The notes under the pieces: generated by a model
The model's database searches: none
What the model was told of the DNA's origin: nothing
Seen by the model: the letters and a program-made list of their open reading frames with translations, nothing else
Program-made: the position numbers and the translations under genes
Assembly (NCBI RefSeq): GCF_029960665.1
Contig: NZ_JASBRB010000012.1
Location: 39,130 to 103,129 of the forward strand
DNA from: Pseudarthrobacter sp. AL07
GTDB lineage: Bacteria > Actinomycetota > Actinomycetes > Actinomycetales > Micrococcaceae
Direction: 5' to 3'
Length of the DNA: 64,000 bases
Shown here: one piece after another, positions 16,842 to 24,766 of the stretch
Numbering within the stretch: the first letter of the stretch is position 1
Layout of the letters: every line of letters starts with the position of its first letter

Positions 16842-17738
16842 ATGGGGTCAGCTCATCGAAATCATCCGGGCACAGCCGCCAGCCGTCGTGCGTTCATCCT
16901 CTCCGCCGCGCTGGCCCTCGCCGGATGCCAAAATCCACCCGAGAACCGTGCAGACAGATCGGAGAACGCCACCCGCAACGCCGCCGCCCCGGCGGGCCCT
17001 CCACCAGCCCCTCTACCTCCGGAGCCCTTACCGTCCCCACCCGGCAAGGAACAGATCGTGGCAACCTTCACAGGGCAAGCGCCCCTGGCCTGGGGGCTTC
17101 AGCTTCCCGGAGTCCTCACCTGTCTCCCTCCCGGAAACGCGGGCATCGCTCTGAGCTTTGACTGCTGCGGCGGCCCCGGCAGTAACGCCGTGGACCAGAA
17201 CCTCATCGATGCCCTGCAAAAAACGGGCACCCCGGCCATATTTTTCCTGAACTTACGATGGATCAGGGCCAACCCGGGACCGGCGAAGTCACTGGCCGAA
17301 AACCCGCTGTTCGAAATCGGCAACCACGGCACCCGACACGTGCCGCTCTCGGTCTCCGGCCGCAGCGCCTACGGCATCTCCGGGACCGCCAGCGTGGCCG
17401 AAATCTACGACGAGGTCATGACAAACCAGGACGCCATTCACCGTCTCACCGGCAGGGCTGCCCGATATTTCCGGCCGGGGACCGCCTACCTTGACGACGT
17501 CGCTGTCCGGATTGTCCATGCAATGGGAATGGTCCCGGTCTCCTTCAGCACCAACGGCGACGGCGGCGCCACCTACCCCGCCGCGGTGGTATTCCGCGAA
17601 GTCACCGCAGCCAGGGCCGGGGAAATCGTGATCGCCCACGCCAACCACCCGACCGGAGGAACGGCCGCCGGAATCGTCCGTGCACTGCCGGCATTGCACG
17701 CCGCGGGAATCATCCCCGTTCCACTCACCGATACCTGA
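16842..17738 (+). CDS. Polysaccharide deacetylase-family lipoprotein
   Basis: The 298-residue product starts with a twin-arginine-like signal (ASRRAFILSAALALAGC) ending in a lipobox Cys, so it is probably an exported lipoprotein. A Pro-rich linker follows to about residue 70. The NodB-like domain has the first motif as SFDCCGG instead of TFDDG, the metal-binding His pair in GNHGTRH, and a C-terminal IVIAHANHP. Replacement of the usual Asp-Asp suggests a divergent or non-canonical deacetylase. An earlier ATG at 16761 overlaps the restored mprF stop; 16842 has the better ribosome site (AGAAAGGACGG). It closes the island. Confidence 0.8.
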   Translation: MGSAHRNHPGTAASRRAFILSAALALAGCQNPPENRADRSENATRNAAAPAGPPPAPLPPEPLPSPPGKEQIVATFTGQAPLAWGLQLPGVLTCLPPGNAGIALSFDCCGGPGSNAVDQNLIDALQKTGTPAIFFLNLRWIRANPGPAKSLAENPLFEIGNHGTRHVPLSVSGRSAYGISGTASVAEIYDEVMTNQDAIHRLTGRAARYFRPGTAYLDDVAVRIVHAMGMVPVSFSTNGDGGATYPAAVVFREVTAARAGEIVIAHANHPTGGTAAGIVRALPALHAAGIIPVPLTDT

Positions 17739-17954
17739 CCCGGCAGCGGAGACGCCGCCGTCCGCGCCTGGCCGCCGTGCTCCTCAACGAGTAAAATTTC
17801 GAAGGCGGCGACCAGGACGGGTGACGGCACTGGCGGATAGGCCCGTCCCGCGCGGCTCCGTCAGACAGAACAAGACGCTGCCGAGCGCGAAGCCGAACCG
17901 GATGTCACCAAGCGGCCGTGGGTGCACGTGGGCTGACCGCCCGACGGCTGGAGG

Positions 17955-18710
17955 TCACCCCCCGAGCTGGTGGACTGTGAAGGCCGTCAGGAACCCTACG
18001 GAAGCGGTCAGTCCCGTGAGGTTGTGATGCTCCTCGAACGCTTCGGGGATCATGGTGTCGGCGAGCATCGCCAGGATCCCGCCCGCCGCGATCGCGGTGA
18101 TGAAGGCGACGACGGCGTCCGGCGCGTTCTCCAATGCCACGAACCCGATCAGCGAGGCGAGCCCGGACAACACGGCAATGCCTCCCCACACCCCAAAAAT
18201 GTATCCGGTACTGCGGCCGGCCTTTTTCATCCCCGCAGTACCGGACAGACCCTCGGGAACGTTGGAGATAAACACTGCCACAAGCATGGCCGGGCTGACC
18301 GATCCCGCGGTGATGAGTCCGACGCCGAGAACTACCGACTCCGGGATCCCGTCGAGGAGGGCGCCGAAGGCGATGGCCGTGCCGCTGCCGGGACTCTCCT
18401 GTTCCGACGGTTGCTGGCCGCCCGAGCGTTTGCGGTGTTTTGCGCCGGCCCGGTTCAGGAGCATGTTTACTCCGACGTAGACCACGGAGCCGGACAGGAA
18501 CCCGGTCACCGTTGGCCACAGGCCTCCTCCCTCAACCGCCTCGCCGACGAGCTCGAACGCCAGGGCCGAAATCAGCACGCCCGCCCCAAAGGACATGATC
18601 GAGGAGACAAGTTTGGACGGAATGGCCCATTTCCAGGATGCGGCCGCCCCCAACACCAGTGCAGCACCGGCCACGGTTCCCCACATCAACGCCTGAAGCC
18701 ACACCGGCAT
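17955..18710 (-). CDS. ZIP-family metal transporter
   Basis: This 251-residue membrane protein has about eight helices and a variable His/Arg/Ser-rich cytoplasmic loop near residues 90-112. Helices 4-5 contain the ZIP metal site as ALLDGIPESVVLG and SNVPEGLSG. These match the ZupT-like class that imports zinc, iron or other divalent ions. ATG 18710 follows an AAAGGTGG ribosome site. It is divergent from the Sua5-like gene with a 142-bp gap. The 216-bp stretch between the deacetylase and this gene shows nothing I can name. Confidence 0.87.
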   Translation of the reverse strand: MPVWLQALMWGTVAGAALVLGAAASWKWAIPSKLVSSIMSFGAGVLISALAFELVGEAVEGGGLWPTVTGFLSGSVVYVGVNMLLNRAGAKHRKRSGGQQPSEQESPGSGTAIAFGALLDGIPESVVLGVGLITAGSVSPAMLVAVFISNVPEGLSGTAGMKKAGRSTGYIFGVWGGIAVLSGLASLIGFVALENAPDAVVAFITAIAAGGILAMLADTMIPEAFEEHHNLTGLTASVGFLTAFTVHQLGG

Positions 18711-18852
18711 GCTGCCACCTTTCGTTTTGTCCGCCCAGGGCTCACCGGACTGACTGAACCTGTACGCCCTGAACCTATACGCCTTCGGCCTCGTACGCAC
18801 GGAACCGTGCCTGTCTACTGGCAGGGGCGGCAATTGTCGTAGGCTCAGGGGC

Positions 18853-19473
18853 ATGGCCAGATACTTTGATGTTCACCCCCAGGATCCCCAGCCCCGCGCC
18901 ATCACGCAGGCCGTGAAAATCGTGCTCGACGGCGGGCTGATCGCCTACCCTACGGACTCCTGTTACGCTCTCGGCGCCCAGCTGGGCAACAAGGATGCGC
19001 TGGACCGGATCCGGAATATCCGCAAGCTCGATGACAAGCACCACTTCACGCTGGTGTGCAAGGATTTTGCCCAGCTGGGCCAGTTCGTGAACATCGGCAA
19101 CGATGTCTTCCGCGCCATTAAGGCCGTCACGCCCGGCAGCTACACGTTTATCCTGCCTGCCACCAAGGAAGTACCGCGCCGGCTGCTGCACCCGAAGAAA
19201 AAGACGGTGGGCGTGCGGATCCCGGACAACCGGGTGGTCCAGGCGCTGCTGGCCGAGCTTGGGGAGCCGCTGCTCTCCAGCACCCTGCTGCTCCCGGACG
19301 AGGAAGACCCGTTGACCCAGGGCTGGGAAATCAAGGAACGCCTCGAATACGAGGTGGACGCCGTCATCGATTCCGGCGACTGCGGGGCCGAGCCCACCAC
19401 GGTGATCGACTATTCCAGCGGCGTGGCCGAAGTGGTGCGTCGCGGCACCGGGGACCCGTCCCGGTTCGAGTAA
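18853..19473 (+). CDS. Sua5/YciO/YrdC-family protein (threonylcarbamoyl-AMP synthase type)
   Basis: The 206-residue protein matches the YrdC/Sua5 fold, closest to the YciO branch. It has GLIAYPTDSCYALGAQLG at the N-terminus, the basic KLDDKHHFTLVCKD loop, and GVRIPDN followed by PLLSSTLLLP. Sua5/TsaC enzymes make threonylcarbamoyl-adenylate from Thr, bicarbonate and ATP for tRNA t6A37; YciO proteins have weaker or different activity. No C-terminal Sua5 domain is present. A second TsaC copy elsewhere in the genome would point to a YciO role for this one. Confidence 0.85.
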   Translation: MARYFDVHPQDPQPRAITQAVKIVLDGGLIAYPTDSCYALGAQLGNKDALDRIRNIRKLDDKHHFTLVCKDFAQLGQFVNIGNDVFRAIKAVTPGSYTFILPATKEVPRRLLHPKKKTVGVRIPDNRVVQALLAELGEPLLSSTLLLPDEEDPLTQGWEIKERLEYEVDAVIDSGDCGAEPTTVIDYSSGVAEVVRRGTGDPSRFE

Positions 19474-19509
19474 GCCCTTCCTTGAACACGAGGACCCGCT
19501 CGAACGGAC

Positions 19510-20532
19510 TCAGTCCTGCTTGCGCGCCCGGCTCGGCTGTACCCGCATGGGCTCACCAGGCATCTTCGGGTAGTCCGGGGGGAAGGGCAGCTCACCGAGG
19601 CCGGCCTTGAGGTCCCGCTCCCACCAGCCCAACAGCACATCGATGGTTCCCGGATACCCGTTCATGCCTGCCCAGGGATCTCCCACGGTCCTTAGCCGCT
19701 CGGGGACCGTCAGCATGGTGAAGTTCTTGGGATCCGCGCTGCCCAGTTCGTCCCAGCTGATGGGGCAGGAGACCGGCGCATGGGCCAGCGCGCGGGGGCT
19801 GTACGCGCCGGCGATGGTCCGGTCGCGGTTCGCCTGGTTGAAGTCCAGGAACACCTTCTCGCCGCGTTCCTCCTTCCACCAGGCCGTGGTCACCTTGTCC
19901 GGCATCCGCCGCTCCAGCTCGCGGGCCGCGGCAATCACCGCGTGGCGGACGTCCAGGAATTCATGGTTGGGCTCGATGGGAGCGTAGACGTGCAGGCCGC
20001 GGTTCCCCGATGTCTTGATGAACGTTTCCAACCCGGCCTCCCCCAGCACGTCCTTCAGCGCTAGTGCGGCCGGGATGGCGTCGTCGAAGTCCGTGCCCGG
20101 CTGGGGGTCAAGATCGATCCTGAGCTGGTCAGGGTTGTCGGTGTTTTCTGTATTCGACGGCCACGGATGGAACACCACCGTATTCATCTGGACCGCCCAT
20201 ACAGCCGCGGCGGGTTCGTCCAGGACCAGCATGGGGTGCGAGCGTGCGCTAGGAAACGTCACCTTCACCGACCGGATGAAATCCGGGGTTCCCTTGGGCG
20301 GGTTCTTGGAGAAGAACTGGTCCCCCTCGACGTTGTCCGAGTACCTCTGCAGCGCCACCGGCCGGTCACCGTTCGCAGCAATGAACGCCTCCCCCACATC
20401 CACCATGTATCGTGCCAGGTCCAGCTTGGTCAGACCGAGCTCCGGCCAGAGCACCCTGCTGGGGCTGGAAACACGCATCTCACGCTGGCCGTGCGGTCCC
20501 GGGACAGTGAGGATGGTCTGTTCGCTCGCCAT
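19510..20532 (-). CDS. Stand-alone LigD-type polymerase domain protein (NHEJ polymerase/primase)
   Basis: This 340-residue protein is a stand-alone archaeo-eukaryotic primase-polymerase domain like the LigD polymerase of bacterial non-homologous end joining. The catalytic acidic pair is in LRIDLDPQPG. Further conserved blocks are VALQRYSDNVEGDQFFSKNPP, VFHPWPSN, TSGNRGLHVYAPI and VFLDFNQANRDRTIAGAYS. Such enzymes fill gaps and add ribonucleotides at double-strand breaks. No ligase, nuclease or Ku gene is adjacent, so the system's parts are dispersed. It converges on the Sua5-like gene. Confidence 0.9.
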   Translation of the reverse strand: MASEQTILTVPGPHGQREMRVSSPSRVLWPELGLTKLDLARYMVDVGEAFIAANGDRPVALQRYSDNVEGDQFFSKNPPKGTPDFIRSVKVTFPSARSHPMLVLDEPAAAVWAVQMNTVVFHPWPSNTENTDNPDQLRIDLDPQPGTDFDDAIPAALALKDVLGEAGLETFIKTSGNRGLHVYAPIEPNHEFLDVRHAVIAAARELERRMPDKVTTAWWKEERGEKVFLDFNQANRDRTIAGAYSPRALAHAPVSCPISWDELGSADPKNFTMLTVPERLRTVGDPWAGMNGYPGTIDVLLGWWERDLKAGLGELPFPPDYPKMPGEPMRVQPSRARKQD

Positions 20533-20609
20533 GGGGACAACCTACCCTGCGCCGCGCGCGGCGTCTGTACCTCGGCGCGTGGCCGCCGGCGATCCGGCAT
20601 CATGGACCT

Positions 20610-21287
20610 ATGGCCGTTGCTGAATTCCCTGTCACCTTCCCCGTCGGCGACGTTGAGGTCTCCGGTGTTTACGCCCGCCCGGACAGCCCCTTTGGGACCC
20701 TGGTGGTGGCGCACGGGGCCGGGGCGGGCATGGAGCACCCCTTTCTGATCGGGTTCACCCGGACATTGAACGACGACGGCGTTGCCACCTTGCGCTTCAA
20801 CTTCCCCTACCGCGAGGTCGGCCGGAAATTCCCGGACCGGCCGCCCGCAGCCATCGCCGCCTGGCGCGCTGCCATGCATGAAGCAACGCGGCGAGGAACC
20901 GAGCACGGTGATAGCGGACCGGTGTGGGCTGCCGGTAAGTCGTTTGGTGGCCGGATGGCGTCCATGGCCGTCGCCGAGGGAATGGAAAGTGCCGGACTCG
21001 TCTATCTTGGCTATCCCCTCCACCCGCCCGGCAAGCCGGAAAAACTCCGCGACGAGCACCTTTACGGGCTAACGCTCCCCATGTTGTTCCTGCAGGGCAC
21101 CCGCGACACCTTTGCGACGACGGAGCTGCTGGAGGGTGTGGTCTCCCGGATCGGCTCATCCGCTGTCCTTGACTGGATCGACGGCGGTGACCACTCCTTC
21201 GCCGTCGCAGGAAAGAAGCGCGATGCTGCAGAGATCGGAGCGTCTCTGGCGCCGAAGGTAGTCGAGTTCATGCGGAGCCACGGGTGA
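20610..21287 (+). CDS. Alpha/beta hydrolase of the KANL3/Tex30 type
   Basis: This 225-residue soluble hydrolase has LVVAHGAGAGMEHPF (oxyanion region), the nucleophile elbow AAGKSFGGRM, a candidate acid residue in LQGTRDTFA and the His in GGDHSFAV. Those features match the dienelactone-hydrolase-like KANL3/Tex30 group. The substrate is unknown. Its 3' end overlaps the convergent LuxR-type gene by 20 bp (21268-21287). It is divergent from the LigD-type polymerase gene with a 77-bp gap. Confidence 0.83.
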   Translation: MAVAEFPVTFPVGDVEVSGVYARPDSPFGTLVVAHGAGAGMEHPFLIGFTRTLNDDGVATLRFNFPYREVGRKFPDRPPAAIAAWRAAMHEATRRGTEHGDSGPVWAAGKSFGGRMASMAVAEGMESAGLVYLGYPLHPPGKPEKLRDEHLYGLTLPMLFLQGTRDTFATTELLEGVVSRIGSSAVLDWIDGGDHSFAVAGKKRDAAEIGASLAPKVVEFMRSHG

Positions 21288-24243
21288 TGCGTCCATGACT
21301 GACTGGTTTCTCCCCCGATGCCAGCCGCGCAAGGTCCACTCGGTTGGCGGCGCCCGTCTTCCGGAGAAGGTTCGAGATGTGCGAGCTGACGGTTTTCTCA
21401 CTGATCATCAACCCCCGGGCAATTTCGCCGTAGGTTCTGCCGGCCATCACATGTTCCAGGATGTCCTGCTCCCTTGGCGTCAGTCCCGGCAGCCTGGCTT
21501 CGTGGGGCTGCCGCCCGGGCGTTACCGGCGCCACCGGAATCCTCGCCTGGGCGGCAAGGCGTTCCAGTGCCACCCTGATGGGGGCCGCCTCAAGGTCCGC
21601 CGCCAGAGTCAGCCCCCGGCGGAGGAGTTCAGCGGCCTTGGGACTCCGATGGTGCCCTTGCAGCAGCAGCGCTTCCACCCCCCGCCTGCAGGCGTAGGCC
21701 TCTTCCCACGGCAGGTGCGCCGTACGAAAGGCATCGGCTGTTTGTGCCCATGCTGCCGCGCTGCCCGGCTGGTTCCGGACCCTGCCCAGTTCGGTGCTGT
21801 AAAGGAGTTCGAAAGCCGCCACTTGCCGGAAGTAGAACGCCGATTGGCCCGGAGGTTCGTGAAGGACGCCGGGAAAGCGTTCCTCGAGTTCCTTGGCGGC
21901 AACCAGCAGTTCCACAGTGGGGTGGCCCACGTCTCTGGCCAGCTGCGCCTGGTCGGCGAGCGCACGGGCAGCCAGCGGCAGCAGCCACTCGCACATCGTG
22001 GGTGGCGGCCCCGGGGCGGTGGCCCCTGCCATTGCCGCTGCGAATGCCAGTTTCGGCCGACCCGCGGCCACAAGTACTTCGGCACGGACGGCGTCAAAGT
22101 CCAGATTGAGGCGTGCGGAGTTTTCCTGGTTTACGTGGTTTAGCTCGTCAGCCCGGTCGAGGTGGATGCCGGCGTCGACGTTCCTGCCTTGGAGCTGTGC
22201 CAGCCGCGCAGCGGTGAGCCGCACGCTCACTTCGCCCATTGGGCCCGGATCAAAGCTTAGTGCGATCCGCAGGGCCGCCCGGCACTGCCGCCATTCGCCG
22301 ACGGCCAGGTAGCTGGCCGCTTCGTCGGCCGCGATCTTGGCAATGTACGTATGTGGTGCCCCCTGTTCCATCATTACCTGCCGAGCTCGACGCAGGAGGA
22401 CCGCGTACTCCTCACTGGTCCAAGGGCCCTGGGCGTTGGCCGTCCAGTATGTGGCATGCACGTACGCCCAGAAATCGCGGGCCTGGACCGCTTCCAGGGC
22501 TCCTTCGGCCGCCAGGTTGCGTGACTCGGCGGACCGGCTGGCCAGGTTCGCTACGATGGCCGCCGCGGTCAGCGCGTATGAAAGCGCCAGGTGATTGCCT
22601 GCCTCACGGGCAAGGGCGAGCGCCTGCCGTGACTGAGCCTCATGGGCAGGCTCGTCATGCCACATACTCGCGTGGACCAGTTCGGCTAACGCGAGGGCGT
22701 GCTGCCAGCTGTCCGGCGCCGCGGCGGACAGCCGGACTGCTTCCCGGATGTCGGCCATCGGAAGGAAGGTTTGCCCCGTGGAGAACTGGAGATGCATGCG
22801 GCGCACCATCAGGTGGGACACTTCCAGCGGTTCGGCCGTGGCGTCGATGCACGCGAGCAACCCGTCGATGGCCTCGAGCTCGGTGAGTAATGCCCCGGCT
22901 TCCCGGGCTGCGGCACGGAGCCTGTTCCAAAGCTCCCGCGGCCGTTCCATTTCGCTAGGCAAGGCGTCCCGCAGTTGCAGGGATCGCCGCAGGAGCCGCA
23001 CGGCATCACTGAGTGCACCGTTCGCGGATGCCAGACCTGCCGCCGTAAGCGACCACCGGTAGGCGTCAGCCGTTCTACCCGCCGCATAGTAGTGATCGGC
23101 GAGGGATACGACGAGGCCGGCCTCGGGCGGTGTGTCGTCGTCGAACTGCCGCTCGTAGAAGGTGGCGAACGCCGAATGCCAGCGCCGCCGTTCACCTGCA
23201 TCGAGCCCCTGTTCCAGCGCTTCGGCGATGATCGGATGGTGGAACCAGTAGGTCCCGTCCGGAGCAAGGTCCACCAGGCCTGACTCCACTGCCGAGCGCA
23301 GCAGCGGCCGCACGCCATCGGCCTCGACGGCGGAACCAGCCACCGCGCTCAGTTCCATCGCGGCGGCCGCCCGGCCGCCAAGCGCCATGATCTGAGTCAA
23401 CTCGCGGGCGCCGGCCGAGAGCCCACGCCATGAGCGCAGGACCGCCGACTTCAGATCGGGTGGGAAGCCTGGGGGCAAATTCCGGGCCCCGGCCTCCAGC
23501 CCCGTGACGAGCAGCAGGTTCAGATAAGGGTTTCCGGCCGAGCGGGTGAAAACCTCGTTGACAAGGGACTGATGCGCGGGAACGCCCAGGAGCCCGCTCA
23601 GCTGCGCCTCCGTGTCAGGCCGGTCCAATGGTCCCAGCGGGTGCACGCGGACCCGGGGCAGCCGCCGGATGTCGGTGAGCCACTGGTGAAGTCCCCCGCC
23701 CTGGCGGATTTCGTTGCTCCGCACAGTCCCGATCACACCCAGCGGCCGGTCACTCGGACCCGCCAGGACGTACATCAGCACATCGAGGGTGCTCTGGTCC
23801 GCCCAGTGGAGATCGTCGATTACCAGGAACACCGGCCTCAAACGGCTTTGCCCCGTGAGCCACTCATCGATCTGGACCAGCAAATCCGGACGCGCATCGC
23901 CGGACATGTCAGGCGGCAGCAGTGCCTGGCCGCCGCTGGCTGCCGCACGGAATGCTGATCTCAAGGCGAGGAACGGGACGTCCACGGACGCCAGCGGCAG
24001 GGCCCCGCCCCTCAGTATGAGCGCTTCTGGCGGAGCGGACGCGCACGCCCGGCTGACCAGCGCGCTCTTCCCGACACCGGCGTCCCCGGCAACGATGAAC
24101 GTCCTCGCTGTGCCGGCGCAGACACCGCTGATGACATCGGTCAGTTGCGCCAAGTCCGCTTCCCGTCCTACCAACTCCGGGCCGCCGGCATCCCACGGTG
24201 TCGCCACCATCCCAGCTTGCACCCCTGCCGCAGGCGCGTACAT
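21268..24243 (-). CDS. LuxR-family regulator with AAA/NACHT-like ATPase domain (LAL type)
   Basis: This 991-residue protein is a large ATP-binding LuxR-type transcription factor. The N-terminal ATPase has Walker A VAGDAGVGKSALVSRA and Walker B VFLVIDDLHWADQ. The middle ~550 residues are Ala/Leu-rich helical repeats typical of TPR-like sensor regions. The C-terminal HTH is LTPREQDILEHVMAGRTYGE with EKTVSSHISNLLRK. Such proteins usually activate catabolic or secondary-metabolite genes in response to a small inducer. No obvious target operon lies beside it. Confidence 0.93.
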   Translation of the reverse strand: MYAPAAGVQAGMVATPWDAGGPELVGREADLAQLTDVISGVCAGTARTFIVAGDAGVGKSALVSRACASAPPEALILRGGALPLASVDVPFLALRSAFRAAASGGQALLPPDMSGDARPDLLVQIDEWLTGQSRLRPVFLVIDDLHWADQSTLDVLMYVLAGPSDRPLGVIGTVRSNEIRQGGGLHQWLTDIRRLPRVRVHPLGPLDRPDTEAQLSGLLGVPAHQSLVNEVFTRSAGNPYLNLLLVTGLEAGARNLPPGFPPDLKSAVLRSWRGLSAGARELTQIMALGGRAAAAMELSAVAGSAVEADGVRPLLRSAVESGLVDLAPDGTYWFHHPIIAEALEQGLDAGERRRWHSAFATFYERQFDDDTPPEAGLVVSLADHYYAAGRTADAYRWSLTAAGLASANGALSDAVRLLRRSLQLRDALPSEMERPRELWNRLRAAAREAGALLTELEAIDGLLACIDATAEPLEVSHLMVRRMHLQFSTGQTFLPMADIREAVRLSAAAPDSWQHALALAELVHASMWHDEPAHEAQSRQALALAREAGNHLALSYALTAAAIVANLASRSAESRNLAAEGALEAVQARDFWAYVHATYWTANAQGPWTSEEYAVLLRRARQVMMEQGAPHTYIAKIAADEAASYLAVGEWRQCRAALRIALSFDPGPMGEVSVRLTAARLAQLQGRNVDAGIHLDRADELNHVNQENSARLNLDFDAVRAEVLVAAGRPKLAFAAAMAGATAPGPPPTMCEWLLPLAARALADQAQLARDVGHPTVELLVAAKELEERFPGVLHEPPGQSAFYFRQVAAFELLYSTELGRVRNQPGSAAAWAQTADAFRTAHLPWEEAYACRRGVEALLLQGHHRSPKAAELLRRGLTLAADLEAAPIRVALERLAAQARIPVAPVTPGRQPHEARLPGLTPREQDILEHVMAGRTYGEIARGLMISEKTVSSHISNLLRKTGAANRVDLARLASGEKPVSHGRITRGSA

Positions 24244-24351
24244 ATCTGAGGGTACTCCGCGTGCTTTTAAGGGGTCATGCCTGATGTGGTGCTAGGCATG
24301 GGCGACGGAAGGTGAAGGTGTCAGACCAAGGATTCTTTGAAAGGATTTGCC

Positions 24352-24579
24352 ATGTACAAGCCCACCAAGCCTTCCCAACGGGCAGGTATTCTGCTCACCC
24401 TGGTCCTGCTTGCGCTCGGGCCCGATGCGGGCGCAAGCGCCAGGATGGATTCCGCATCCTCTGATGGGCGTCCCAGCTTCGAAAACTGCCTGCTCACCCG
24501 AATCGGCACTCAGCTGCTCCGCTGCGATAACTTCACCGGAGCAGGTGTCCCGGCGCCGTACTGGGTCCCCGAACAGTAG
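24352..24579 (+). CDS. Small exported protein with two cysteines
   Basis: ATG 24352 follows a GAAAGGA ribosome site and encodes 75 residues with an N-terminal hydrophobic signal (about residues 9-27). The short mature part contains ENCLLTRIGTQLLRCDNF and ends VPAPYWVPEQ. The two Cys could form a disulfide after export. I do not recognise a named family, though similar short CLxTRxGxxLxRCDN proteins occur in Arthrobacter genomes as far as I recall. It is divergent from the LuxR-type gene. Function unknown. Confidence 0.6.
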   Translation: MYKPTKPSQRAGILLTLVLLALGPDAGASARMDSASSDGRPSFENCLLTRIGTQLLRCDNFTGAGVPAPYWVPEQ

Positions 24580-24766
24580 GGCGTCCGGGGCAGCTGTGTC
24601 GGCTACGCGGCGTCCTCGTGCCACCAGCCTTCCCAGGCGGTGGAACTCAGCCGGCCGGTGGGGAAATCGGTCTTCCCGATTCCGCCGTTGCGCGGGCGGT
24701 TGCCCTCTCCGTGGCCGGCGTCAAGGAGGAGGTTCAGGCGAAAGGAAGGCGCAGACCGGGCCGGCG

